This document shows positions 18,023 through 26,381 of a stretch of 64,000 nucleotides of DNA, one piece after another. Source of the DNA: Crocinitomicaceae bacterium (GTDB lineage: Bacteria; Bacteroidota; Bacteroidia; Flavobacteriales_D; Crocinitomicaceae); NCBI GenBank assembly GCA_021325675.1, contig JAJTCM010000002.1, forward strand, positions 186,001 through 250,000. The letters run 5' to 3'. Position 1 is the first letter of the stretch. The number at the start of each line of letters is the position of its first letter. The notes beneath the pieces are model-generated. The model did no database searches, was not told where the DNA came from, and was given only the letters and a program-made list of their open reading frames with translations. A program made the position numbers and the translations under genes.

Positions 18023-18712
18023 GTGAGCCTTTACCTCTGGATTATACTTCTGACCCTAATCGGGCCGCTGGCCATGAGCTTCGACCGGAAAGTTGCTTTT
18101 TACAAATCATTCGGGGCGCTTTTCCCGGCGATTTTCTTCGTTGGGATCTTTTTTCTTACCTGGGATATGTATTTCACCAGGCTTGGGGTTTGGGGATTTA
18201 CTCCTGCTTATTTGCAAGGGATTTACATCTACAATTTGCCCCTCGAAGAATGCCTGTTTTTTGTCGTGGTGCCTTTTGCCTGCCTCTTTATCCACGAAGT
18301 CCTGAAAGCTTATCTTCCTAATTACGACGGACGTATTTTCAGCCGCGTTTTTGCCTGTACCGCTTTGTTGTCTTCCTTAGCGCTCGTAATTTTGAACTGG
18401 GGGAAATGGTATTCCGTTTCGGCAGGCAGCATCGCTTTTTTTCTCATCCTTTATTTTGCTTTTATCCGTCCTGCGACCTGGTTCCGGCATTTTGCGCTCA
18501 CATACACGGTGGTGCTCCTTCCCTTCCTCCTTGTCAACGGGGTCCTGACGGGCGCTGTAACCGAAGAACCTGTTGTCTGGTATAACCCCAATCACTTCAG
18601 CGGCCTGCGGATGTATATCATTCCTGTGGAAGATTTGTTTTATAATTTGGATTTACTTCTGCCGGTGGCAGCTATTTTTCATTTTTTAAAACACAGAAGA
18701 TCAGTGCTTTAA
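18023..18712 (+). CDS. Lycopene cyclase, fused CrtYc-CrtYd type
   Basis: A 229-residue membrane protein with about seven hydrophobic segments, made of two tandem lycopene-cyclase domains. Each carries the PxE(E/D) signature: LPLEE at 72-76 and IPVED near 200. Such enzymes cyclise lycopene ends to beta rings without a flavin Rossmann fold. In Actinobacteria the halves are separate genes; in Bacteroidota a fused form is common. It starts at GTG 18023. Together with the hydroxylase and CruF-like protein it implies a cyclic hydroxylated carotenoid such as zeaxanthin or a myxol-like product (inference). Confidence 0.9.
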   Translation: MSLYLWIILLTLIGPLAMSFDRKVAFYKSFGALFPAIFFVGIFFLTWDMYFTRLGVWGFTPAYLQGIYIYNLPLEECLFFVVVPFACLFIHEVLKAYLPNYDGRIFSRVFACTALLSSLALVILNWGKWYSVSAGSIAFFLILYFAFIRPATWFRHFALTYTVVLLPFLLVNGVLTGAVTEEPVVWYNPNHFSGLRMYIIPVEDLFYNLDLLLPVAAIFHFLKHRRSVL

Positions 18713-18777
18713 TTTTAAATGTGTGAAATTTACAATTATTTCCCATGAAAGTATATACCGCGGTAAATATATTTGTT

Positions 18778-18785
18778 TATCTTTG
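18778..18785 (+). promoter_or_regulatory. -7 box for the YceI gene
   Basis: TATCTTTG matches the TAnnTTTG consensus exactly, 21 bases before the ATG at 18807. No convincing TTG lies 17-23 bases upstream, so the promoter is only half supported. Confidence 0.5.
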
Positions 18786-18806
18786 TCAAAAATTAAAACA
18801 AATATC

Positions 18807-19394
18807 ATGAAAAAGACTTATTTCGCGTTGCTGGCCCTGGGTACAATCCTGCTTGCATCTTGTGGTGGAGCTGAATCCACAGAAGAAATCACGTACAAAC
18901 TGGATGCTGAAGCGTCAACATTAAAATGGACCGGGAAATACGTTTCCGACGGGCATACGCACAACGGGACAATTGATATCACGGAAGGTACCATGAGCTT
19001 CAAAGGTGAAGAATTTCTCTCCGGCGACTTTAAAGTGGACCTGAACTCAATCAAAGATAACGATTTGCAATCGCCGATGAGCGACACGCTGGATTCTCAC
19101 CTGAAAGGCCCTTACTTCTTCAATGCAGATCAAAACAACCACGCAGAAGTGACTGTAACGGAAGTAACCGACAAAGAAATTACGGCAACCATTAAACTGA
19201 TGGGCAAGGAAATTAAAGCTGTTATGCCTTTAAAAATCAAAAAAGGGGATAAAGAATTCAAAGCCAAAGGAAAATTCAATATCGATTTCAGCGCGCTTGA
19301 CCTGGAAGGTTTCAAAGCTGCACCCGGCGACCCGGAAAATGCCCATACCGACAGCGTAATCGCTTTCGAGCTTGACCTGGTAATGAACAAGTAA
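18807..19394 (+). CDS. YceI-family lipoprotein
   Basis: YceI proteins are lipocalin-like barrels; the structurally known member binds a polyisoprenoid. The start at ATG 18807 (195 residues) gives a lipoprotein signal with lipobox LLASC (Cys about 17). An upstream in-frame ATG at 18723 is unlikely because the -7 box lies between. The body has the family features (STLKWTGKY, GTIDITEGTMSF, GDFKVDLNSI, AEVTVTEVT, KAKGKFNIDFSAL). It follows three carotenoid genes by 94 bases. Because carotenoids are polyisoprenoids, a carrier role is conceivable, but YceI genes also occur far from carotenoid clusters. Confidence 0.92.
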   Translation: MKKTYFALLALGTILLASCGGAESTEEITYKLDAEASTLKWTGKYVSDGHTHNGTIDITEGTMSFKGEEFLSGDFKVDLNSIKDNDLQSPMSDTLDSHLKGPYFFNADQNNHAEVTVTEVTDKEITATIKLMGKEIKAVMPLKIKKGDKEFKAKGKFNIDFSALDLEGFKAAPGDPENAHTDSVIAFELDLVMNK

Positions 19395-19494
19395 CCTTAT
19401 TCAAGAATCGGGTTATAGATGCTGAGTGTTGAACGCTTACTGGTTTATCCTTTCAACACTTATTATTTCCAATTCATAGTTTCAATCATAAGAG

Positions 19495-19525
19495 GCCGGT
19501 TTGCGTTTTGCGGACCGGCTTTTTT
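19495..19525 (+). terminator. Terminator after the YceI gene
   Basis: GCCGGT (19495-19500) pairs with ACCGGC (19514-19519), then six T. About 60 bases upstream a perfect 9-bp inverted repeat, AGTGTTGAA (19425-19433) with TTCAACACT (19452-19460), may form a second hairpin. Confidence 0.65.
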
Positions 19526-19543
19526 GTTGTTGTTGGAAATGTA

Positions 19544-19659
19544 GCCACCAAGGCACGAAGACGCCAAAGTTTGGAATTCCGTCAATTGAGAGGCAACCGG
19601 TATCACCCAACCCAGCAAAAAAACCTGGCGCCTACCTTGTGTCTTTGCGCCTTAGTGGC
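19544..19659. repeat. Degenerate inverted-repeat element of the CCACTAAGGCACAAAGAC type
   Basis: The left arm (19544-19569, begins GCCACCAAGGCACGAAGAC) and the right arm (19635-19659, whose complement begins GCCACTAAGGCGCAAAGAC) are imperfect inverted copies with about four differences, separated by 65 bases. I recall similar elements in intergenic regions of many Bacteroidota genomes; no protein is encoded. It fills most of the 19395-19727 gap together with the YceI terminator. Confidence 0.7.
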
Positions 19660-19727
19660 AAACTCTACAGCACATTTCAAATATTTTCCCGAAAAATCAG
19701 TTTAATACAGAATTAGGCTGTATTTTA

Positions 19728-22700
19728 GTGTACTCAAAACCCTGGGTGAGACTGCTTTTTTCCATATTATTTGTTTTTTTGTGCATCCAGGTGTCGGCGC
19801 AGGACTCCGGGCTGCGGTATAAAAAAATTGTTGCTGGACAGAAAACCAAGCTCGACAGCCTGAGTGTTTACCCCGAATCCATTGCTGTGTATTGCGGCAA
19901 CATGCCCGTGGAAGCCATGCAGTATAAATTCAGCCTGGCAACGAACGAGCTGGAGGTTTTTGGCAGCTGCGAAGACAGTGTGGAAGTCTATTTCCGGGTT
20001 TTACCCCTAAATCTCACTTATGTTTACCAAAAGCGCGATACCAGTGTGATTTACACGCAAAACAAGGGTGACCGCGACAAATTCAAAATCCAGGGAACAG
20101 ACACGTACCAGGATATTTTCGGAACGTCCGGGATCAGTAAAAACGGGAGTATTTCCCGCGGGATTTCTTTTGGTAACAACCAGGATTTATCAATCAACTC
20201 AACCCTGAACCTGGAGCTGAGCGGTGAAATTGCACCCAATCTCAAAATTCTTGCTTCGGTGACGGACGACAACCTCCCCATCCAGCCGCAGGGAAACACC
20301 AACAAGCTGCAGGAATTCGACCAGGTTTTTATCCAGGTGTATAACGACAATTTCAAGCTGATCGCCGGGGATTTCTGGCTTTACAAACCACGCGGCTATT
20401 TCCTGAATTATAAAAAACGGGCACAGGGACTTTTCGGCGAATACGGCTGGTCGAACAAGGCTGACACCCGCTGGAAAATCCAGGCGAGCGGCGCTTTGTC
20501 CAAAGGAAAATTTGCCCGCCAGGTGATCCAGGGCGTTGAAGGGAACCAGGGGCCATACCGCTTGCGGGGCAACGAAAACGAGCCTTTCATCGTGATCCTT
20601 TCCGGGACGGAGCGTGTGTATATCGATGGACGCCTGCTTGACCGCGGACAGGAATTCGACTATATCATCGATTACAACACAGCGGAAGTGATTTTCACGG
20701 CCAAAAATTTCATCACGAAAGACAGCCGGATCGTGGTAGAATTCCAGTATTCCGATCTCAACTACGCCCGCTCGCTGGTGCAGGGAAACGTAGCTTACAC
20801 CAGCAAAAAGCTCGATTTCTGGCTCAACACCTATTCCGAGCAGGACGCCAGGAACCAAACGATCCAGCAAGATTTGACCATTGCCGAAAAACAATTGCTT
20901 GCCGACATCGGCGACAGTCTTTCCCTCGCCCGCTCGAGCAGCATTGATTCGATCGGTTTTATTGAAAACCAAAACCTCTACAAGCTCATTGATTCTTTAG
21001 GGATCGACAGCGTGCTCGTTTTTTCCGTAGCGCCGGATTCGGCCTTTTTCCGGGCAACTTTTACCTACGTCGGCCCGAACGGCGGAAATTACGTTTTCCA
21101 AAGCTCCAACGCCCTGGGCAAGATTTTTCGCTGGGTAGCGCCGGTGAACGGGGTGCCGCAGGGAGATTACGAAGCTGCCCGGCTGATTATTTCCCCCAAA
21201 CAAAAGCAATTCATTTCCAGCGGCGTTTTATACCGGATCAACGAGCGCCTGACCATCGAAAGTGAATTTGCCTACTCCAAAAACGATATCAACACCTTTT
21301 CCCGCTACGACTCGCGCGATGACGCCGGCTGGAGCAACCGCACGAAAATCACGTCCGAACGGCCTTTTGCCAAACGCGATTCGCTGTATGCCTGGAAATA
21401 CCGGACCCGCGGCGAAATCGAATACCTGAACGCTTATTTCACCCCGATCGAACAATACCGCGCCGTGGAATTTGACCGCGACTGGAACACCCGGGGCAAA
21501 AATTTCAGGGGTGAGCAGCTTTCCACTTCGCTGGCAAACGAATTCGAGCATTTCAAAAACGGGATTTTAGGCGTGGAAATCGGGCAATACAGCATCGGAA
21601 ACGATTATGAAGGCTACAAAACCCGCCTGTACGGAAGATGGAAAGCACGTGGTTTTTCAGCCACCTGGAACGGATCCTACCTCAGCAGCTCGGCTGATCA
21701 GCGCAACGAATTCCTGCGCCACAAGGTTGACATTTCACAGCAATTCAAAAAGCTGCGTTTCGGATATAAAGATGATTTTGAGCGCAACAGCTTCCGCAGC
21801 GGCAGTTTGCTGAACACGAACAGCTACCTTTTCTACGACAAGGAGTTTTACGTCTCCAACCTGGATTCTGCGGCCTTCAACTACAAGCTTTTTTACCGCG
21901 AACGGCTCGATATGCGTTCCGATTCATCGCGCCTTTCAAATGCTGCGAAGGCCCGCACCGGTGGAATTGACCTCGGGTTTAACCCAAATCCGAACCAGCG
22001 CCTGAATTTCATTCTCAACTACCGCGAGCTGAAAATCACCGATCCAACGCTGATTGCGCAAGCGCCGGAAAACACCTTGCTGGGCCGCATCGATTACGAC
22101 CAAAAGCTATGGAAAGGCGCCTTTAACTGGAATACATTCTACGAAATCGGGAGCGGACTGGAGCTGAAGCGCGAATTCCTGTACGTGCAGGTGAACGACG
22201 GCCAGGGAATTTACACCTGGATCGATTACAACGGCGACGGCGTGAAGGACCTCAACGAGTTTGAAGTGGCGCAATTCGTTGACCAGGCGAGCTATATCCG
22301 CGTGTTTACCCCAAGCAACGAATACGTAAAAACTTTCTCGACGGAATTCAACCAGGGAATTTTCTTCAAGCCCGAAAAGCTCTGGGCCAACAAAGGAGCG
22401 GTGCTGAAATTCATGAGTCGTTTTTCCGACCAGGCGCGCGTGCGGATCAACCGGAAAACGAACAGCTTCAACAGCAATGAGGTGCTGAACCCGTTCTATG
22501 GCCAGGTGCGCGACACAACTTTGCTGAGCTCCAGCTCCACAATGCGCAACACGCTTTATTTTAACCGCACGAGCTCGATTTTTGCGCTCGACTACGTGTA
22601 TCAAAACACCCAGGCGAAAACGCTGCTCGCTTCCGGTTTCGATGCGCGCCAGCAGATTTTCCACGAAACGAATATCCGCCTGAATATCCGCAAAAAATTC

Positions 22701-23168
22701 GCCATCGAAAACAGTTACCAGGTCGGTACCAAAATGGTGAGCGCCGATTACACGAGCGGCCGGAACTACGACATCGTTTACAGTCTCGTCAAACCCAGCC
22801 TGATCTACCAGCCTTCGACCTCTTTCCGCTTCTCCCTGAACGGGCGCTATTCCGACAAAAAGAACGTGGCCGGAGAAACGTCCTTCGTGAACGAAATCGG
22901 CTTCCAGACCAAATACAACCAGGCCAAAAAAGGCAGCTTCCAGGCAGCTTTCGCCTACATTTCCATCCGCTACAACGGCGATCAGAACTCCCCCCTTGGC
23001 TTCGAAATGCTGGAAGCGCTGAAACCCGGCAACAACTTCACCTGGAACGCGGGCTACCAGCGCTCCGTATCGAAAAATTTGCAGCTTTCTTTCCAGTATA
23101 ACGGCCGGAAATCAGAAGGAACGAAATTTATTCACTCCGGGGGAATGGAGGTGCGGGCGTTTTTTTAG
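19728..23168 (+). CDS. Giant predicted outer-membrane beta-barrel protein, function unknown
   Basis: The 1146-residue protein begins at GTG 19728 with a signal peptide (hydrophobic LLFSILFVFLCIQVSA, then Q). The body is packed with amphipathic strands and aromatic turns and ends in FF, as outer-membrane barrels do. Near residues 130-150 it contains NGSISRGISFGNNQD and then LNLELSGEIAPNLKILASV, a pattern I also associate with SprA-like outer-membrane proteins, so a distant relation to SprA is possible but unproven. GDFWLYKPRGYFLNYKKRAQ near 208-230 looks conserved. A calcium-loop-like DYNGDGVKDLNEFE lies near residue 835. No lipobox, no type IX tail. It is transcribed alone. GC content is high compared with the next operon. 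Confidence 0.8.
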   Translation: MYSKPWVRLLFSILFVFLCIQVSAQDSGLRYKKIVAGQKTKLDSLSVYPESIAVYCGNMPVEAMQYKFSLATNELEVFGSCEDSVEVYFRVLPLNLTYVYQKRDTSVIYTQNKGDRDKFKIQGTDTYQDIFGTSGISKNGSISRGISFGNNQDLSINSTLNLELSGEIAPNLKILASVTDDNLPIQPQGNTNKLQEFDQVFIQVYNDNFKLIAGDFWLYKPRGYFLNYKKRAQGLFGEYGWSNKADTRWKIQASGALSKGKFARQVIQGVEGNQGPYRLRGNENEPFIVILSGTERVYIDGRLLDRGQEFDYIIDYNTAEVIFTAKNFITKDSRIVVEFQYSDLNYARSLVQGNVAYTSKKLDFWLNTYSEQDARNQTIQQDLTIAEKQLLADIGDSLSLARSSSIDSIGFIENQNLYKLIDSLGIDSVLVFSVAPDSAFFRATFTYVGPNGGNYVFQSSNALGKIFRWVAPVNGVPQGDYEAARLIISPKQKQFISSGVLYRINERLTIESEFAYSKNDINTFSRYDSRDDAGWSNRTKITSERPFAKRDSLYAWKYRTRGEIEYLNAYFTPIEQYRAVEFDRDWNTRGKNFRGEQLSTSLANEFEHFKNGILGVEIGQYSIGNDYEGYKTRLYGRWKARGFSATWNGSYLSSSADQRNEFLRHKVDISQQFKKLRFGYKDDFERNSFRSGSLLNTNSYLFYDKEFYVSNLDSAAFNYKLFYRERLDMRSDSSRLSNAAKARTGGIDLGFNPNPNQRLNFILNYRELKITDPTLIAQAPENTLLGRIDYDQKLWKGAFNWNTFYEIGSGLELKREFLYVQVNDGQGIYTWIDYNGDGVKDLNEFEVAQFVDQASYIRVFTPSNEYVKTFSTEFNQGIFFKPEKLWANKGAVLKFMSRFSDQARVRINRKTNSFNSNEVLNPFYGQVRDTTLLSSSSTMRNTLYFNRTSSIFALDYVYQNTQAKTLLASGFDARQQIFHETNIRLNIRKKFAIENSYQVGTKMVSADYTSGRNYDIVYSLVKPSLIYQPSTSFRFSLNGRYSDKKNVAGETSFVNEIGFQTKYNQAKKGSFQAAFAYISIRYNGDQNSPLGFEMLEALKPGNNFTWNAGYQRSVSKNLQLSFQYNGRKSEGTKFIHSGGMEVRAFF

Positions 23169-23385
23169 GGAGATTTAGAGGTTAGTTTTGGCCCGCGGAT
23201 TGCGCTTATATGTTAGTATCTATTTTTTATTTGTTGCTAACTGTTAGAAACGTTTATAAGTCTATAAACAGGGGCGAGTAATAGTTTTTAGCAGAAATCG
23301 TAACGCTTATTTTAACAAAAACCTATTGTTTTTAACAGGGTAAAAACCATTGATTTTGAGGGTTTTATTTGTGATTTAGAATAAT

Positions 23386-23393
23386 TAAATTTG
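23386..23393 (+). promoter_or_regulatory. -7 box for the AT-rich three-gene operon
   Basis: TAAATTTG matches TAnnTTTG exactly. TTG elements lie 14 and 27 bases upstream (ending 23371 and 23358), neither at ideal spacing. Its position means transcription would begin near 23399-23400, so GTG at 23396 cannot be the start codon and the ATG at 23414 is favoured. Confidence 0.5.
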
Positions 23394-23413
23394 TAGTGAA
23401 AAACTATTATTCA

Positions 23414-24508
23414 ATGAAGAAATACTGGACCACTCCAAAATATAAAAAACAAAATGTAAGAAAAGCAAGACGTTCATTAAATCGCAAATTAGAATTTAAA
23501 GATAATGTCCGTCTTAAAAATATTAAAGAGCAAAGACTGAGTAAAGAAGAAAAAAAACATAAACATCAATTCGAGGATAAAATAAAAGATTATACTAAGG
23601 TAAGAGCTCCTGAAGATTTTTCATTTAAGCAAAACCCTGAAAAAGTTATTCAATTTATCAATAAAATTAAAGGATGCTTCGATAGACGAGAAAAAACATT
23701 TGTCATGCTTGAATCAGTTAAAAAGATTGATTATGACGCTATTGTAGTTTTATTTTCAATAATGATTCGTTTCAAATCACAAAATATTCCATTCAATGGT
23801 GATTTCCCAGCAGAAAACAATATCCGAAATATATTAACTCAGTCAGGATTTTTCAAAAATTTACTCAAACGAAACTTCAAAGATGAAGACAGATATAATG
23901 TAGGTGAAAATGATCACAGTTTGCATACCCATGCTTTTAAAAATGTTGATAGTGAGCTAAGTGCGAAAATAATTGAGCAAGCATCTAAAACTATTTGGGG
24001 AGAGACAAGACGATGTCAAGGAGCACAAAGAACATTACTTGAATTAATGCAAAATACAAACAATCACGCATCTTTTGAGAAAGAAGGAGATAAACATTGG
24101 TGGCTGTCTGTTAACCACGATAAAACCAATAATCGTGTTTCTTTCTCTTTTGTTGATTATGGAGTTGGTGTTTTTAGTAGTCTTTCAAATAAGCAAGAAG
24201 GAAACAAATTTTTTAATTCAATTGAAAAAATGATTGAACGTTACAAATATGGTAACAACGCTGAACTATTAAGACTTATTTTAGAAGGGGATTTGCACAA
24301 GACAGTCACTGGTGAACATTATCGAGGGAAAGGATTACCTGGAATAAAGGAGGCTCTCAAAAGAAATCAAATATCAAACCTCGTAGTAGTGACAAATAAC
24401 GTTTATTCTAATGCAATTGATGATAATTATAAATTATTAAACGTAAACTTTACTGGTACTTTTATAAATTGGGAATTAAATATAAATAATATAAGTTGTA
24501 ATGCATAA
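23414..24508 (+). CDS. STAS-like/GHKL ATPase fusion protein (candidate novel system, gene 1)
   Basis: This 364-residue soluble protein starts at ATG 23414. The first 60 residues are very basic (many Lys/Arg) and may bind nucleic acid or membrane. Residues 65-150 look like a STAS-type domain (TFVMLESVKKIDYDAIVVL, then IRNILTQSGFF). Residues 185-355 are a GHKL ATPase: N box ELMQNTNNHA (210-219), G1 box DYGVGV (248-253), G2 box RGKGLPGI (304-311) and a terminal TGT motif. No histidine-phosphotransfer helix is visible, so it is not a classic sensor kinase. It overlaps the DUF4325 gene by 8 bases. Base composition is far richer in A+T than the neighbours, suggesting horizontal origin. Function unknown; switch-type ATPase control is inferred. 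Confidence 0.8.
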   Translation: MKKYWTTPKYKKQNVRKARRSLNRKLEFKDNVRLKNIKEQRLSKEEKKHKHQFEDKIKDYTKVRAPEDFSFKQNPEKVIQFINKIKGCFDRREKTFVMLESVKKIDYDAIVVLFSIMIRFKSQNIPFNGDFPAENNIRNILTQSGFFKNLLKRNFKDEDRYNVGENDHSLHTHAFKNVDSELSAKIIEQASKTIWGETRRCQGAQRTLLELMQNTNNHASFEKEGDKHWWLSVNHDKTNNRVSFSFVDYGVGVFSSLSNKQEGNKFFNSIEKMIERYKYGNNAELLRLILEGDLHKTVTGEHYRGKGLPGIKEALKRNQISNLVVVTNNVYSNAIDDNYKLLNVNFTGTFINWELNINNISCNA

Positions 24509-24845
24509 AATAGAAATCAAAATAGCAAAAGACTTTGTAACTACACCTGGTCCAAGATATAAAAAAGAAGGCTCACATTCAGGAGAGTTATTTAGAGATA
24601 CCATACTTTATCCAAAACTTAAGGAAGCTATAAATGAAAATATTATTCTTCAAGTTGATTTGGATGGTACCGCTGGTTATGGAACATCATTTTTAGAAGA
24701 ATCTTTTGGAGGACTTATTCGAGAAAACAATTTGACTATAGATGTTATTAATAAACATTTACAAATTATTTCATCAGAAGAAGATTATTTATGTGAAGAT
24801 ATTCAACATTATTTAGAAGATGCAGAATCAAAAAGGAAAAAATAA
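24501..24845 (+). CDS. STAS-like DUF4325 protein (candidate novel system, gene 2)
   Basis: The 114-residue cytoplasmic protein matches the DUF4325 pattern: SGELFRDTILYPKLKEAI, then VDLDGTAGYGTSFLEESFGGL (about 52-72), in which the acidic DLDG and Gly-Tyr-Gly turn are typical. DUF4325 is described as a STAS-like domain and in my experience is found next to GHKL ATP-binding proteins, an arrangement resembling anti-sigma/anti-anti-sigma partner switches. It overlaps the upstream ATPase gene by 8 bases and the downstream membrane gene by 26 bases, so the three are surely translated from one mRNA. Role unknown. Confidence 0.85.
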   Translation: MHKIEIKIAKDFVTTPGPRYKKEGSHSGELFRDTILYPKLKEAINENIILQVDLDGTAGYGTSFLEESFGGLIRENNLTIDVINKHLQIISSEEDYLCEDIQHYLEDAESKRKK

Positions 24846-25440
24846 GCGTGTTTTTGGCATTTGTCTATTAGCTGTAGCATTATTAGGAGGAATTATAATT
24901 GGAAAATTGATAGACTTTACCTACTTCAAGGTGGAAAAAACTATTAATCTAATCGATATACTTTCCATTATAGTAACTGTTTTAGCCGCATATTTTGTAA
25001 CAAAAATACTTGATAAGGAAAAGCAAGACTACAGGACAGAAAAAGATTTAATTATAAAGCGTACCGAAGATATTTATCAATTATTAGAAGATAGCCATGG
25101 TAAAGTTGTAACAGGATTGATAAAATACCAGGAAGCGGCCTCACATTGTAAAAGAATAAACGTTTCGTTGAGCTGTATATACCGTATAATGAATAATGTT
25201 AATCTAAATGTTGATATTGCACTTAAAAAAGACGTTTTGGACAACACCAAGAAACTCCGGGATTTATTAACTGATACGCCTAAAATAAGTGAGGATCAAA
25301 TTCAAAGTTCGAATTTGCCAAGTGAAGTTAAGGACAGTTTTGTCCACTTGACCCAAAATAGGATTCTAGAAATAGAAGCGATGTATGATAAATTGAGGGA
25401 CAATATTCTACTTCTACAGCTAGACATTAATAAAAAATAG
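24820..25440 (+). CDS. Two-helix membrane protein with helical cytoplasmic tail (candidate novel system, gene 3)
   Basis: I do not recognise a family for these 206 residues. The basic N-terminus (about 1-10) is followed by two hydrophobic segments at about 11-30 and 45-62. A long charged helical region then begins with KILDKEKQDYRTEKDLIIKR and runs to the end, probably coiled-coil and cytoplasmic by the positive-inside rule. It overlaps the DUF4325 gene by 26 bases, and there is no other good start nearby. In the operon context it may be the membrane anchor, sensor or effector of the ATPase/STAS pair; this is inference. AT-rich like its partners. Confidence 0.75.
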   Translation: MQNQKGKNKRVFGICLLAVALLGGIIIGKLIDFTYFKVEKTINLIDILSIIVTVLAAYFVTKILDKEKQDYRTEKDLIIKRTEDIYQLLEDSHGKVVTGLIKYQEAASHCKRINVSLSCIYRIMNNVNLNVDIALKKDVLDNTKKLRDLLTDTPKISEDQIQSSNLPSEVKDSFVHLTQNRILEIEAMYDKLRDNILLLQLDINKK

Positions 25441-25569
25441 TTTCTTTTTGACAATAAGAATTTAATCCTAACTTCAGAGACATTGGTAATCGTACATTTA
25501 CCCCCTGAATTTCTAACCGCGAAGCAGCAACGAAGTTAATTGCGAAAAACAGGAAAAACAGCACTCAAC

Positions 25570-25953
25570 TCATCCCCAAAACAAACTCCAATACGCCACG
25601 CCAACCATCACACCCGAAACAACCAGGTCCACATTACGGATCAGCTTCGGTCGGCTGGAAATCGTTAGCAAATAGCTCACGAGCGGGCGCAGGACCACTT
25701 GCGAAGCAAAGAACATGAAAAGAAACAAATGCCCCGGCGGGACAGGCCAATTTCCGTGGAGCAGGGATTTAAACGAGGTTGTCAGCCCGCAGGTACGGCA
25801 TTGAATTCCCGCATCAGCATACGGGCAGCTGATCACCCGGATATCCGACCAGGCGTAGAGGAACAGCGCCAGCACACAAACAAGCACCAGCAGGTTGAAG
25901 AGGTGATACTCCTTATTTCGCACGATGCGTTTTCTTTTCAGGTATACTGTCAT
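25570..25953 (-). CDS. DUF2752 membrane protein
   Basis: A 127-residue integral membrane protein with about three hydrophobic segments. The signature of DUF2752 is clear: ISCPYADAGIQCRTCGLTTSF near residues 41-61, with the CxxCGxTTSF core. The function of the family is unknown. The start ATG at 25953 lies inside the end of the upstream gene (41-base overlap in another frame), and no later ATG would keep the first membrane segment. It is transcribed with the upstream small membrane protein. Confidence 0.85.
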   Translation of the reverse strand: MTVYLKRKRIVRNKEYHLFNLLVLVCVLALFLYAWSDIRVISCPYADAGIQCRTCGLTTSFKSLLHGNWPVPPGHLFLFMFFASQVVLRPLVSYLLTISSRPKLIRNVDLVVSGVMVGVAYWSLFWG

Positions 25954-26317
25954 TGTCCTGGAGCTTGTCTTCGATGATTTCCTTTACTTCCCTGACGAGG
26001 ATTTCCTTCGCCTTCTCTTTGGTTTTGTTTTGAATGACGTCAATCGTGTCACCAATGATGGTTTGCATGCGATAATACTGGTAGCAGGCAACAGCGGTTG
26101 CAGCAGCGCCGATCAGGAAGCCCGTCATAGGAACAACGTAGCTTTCCTGTTGATTTTTCAGCTGAAGCAGAGCTATGAGACACGCAACAACACCGATCAG
26201 GCCCGGCGCAAGGGCATAGTAGCCAAAACAGGGGATGGAAGCCAAAAGCAGCGAAAAGGAAGAGATCACCAGTCCGGCAACCCCGATTATTTTCGGAAGG
26301 GTCCGCATAGGGATCAA
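25913..26317 (-). CDS. Small membrane protein, two to three helices
   Basis: A 134-residue protein with hydrophobic segments at about 8-30, 33-50 and 62-80 followed by a charged helical tail (KTKEKAKEILVREVKEIIEDK). It resembles the DUF4190-like/CCC-motif small membrane proteins that accompany DUF2752 genes in Bacteroidota, but I cannot confirm the family. It overlaps the DUF2752 gene by 41 bases and is certainly co-transcribed with it. Start: ATG at 26317; a second Met three codons later is equally possible. Confidence 0.75.
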   Translation of the reverse strand: MIPMRTLPKIIGVAGLVISSFSLLLASIPCFGYYALAPGLIGVVACLIALLQLKNQQESYVVPMTGFLIGAAATAVACYQYYRMQTIIGDTIDVIQNKTKEKAKEILVREVKEIIEDKLQDNDSIPEKKTHRAK

Positions 26318-26381
26318 ATATAATAATTATGAATGTTGAATGATGAATATTCATAACTTAGCAATTCATTATTCCACTAAA

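Noticed and set aside
20199-20972. A 257-residue minus-strand open frame within the large barrel gene
   Set aside because: Shadow frame opposite a well-formed coding sequence with signal peptide and strand pattern.
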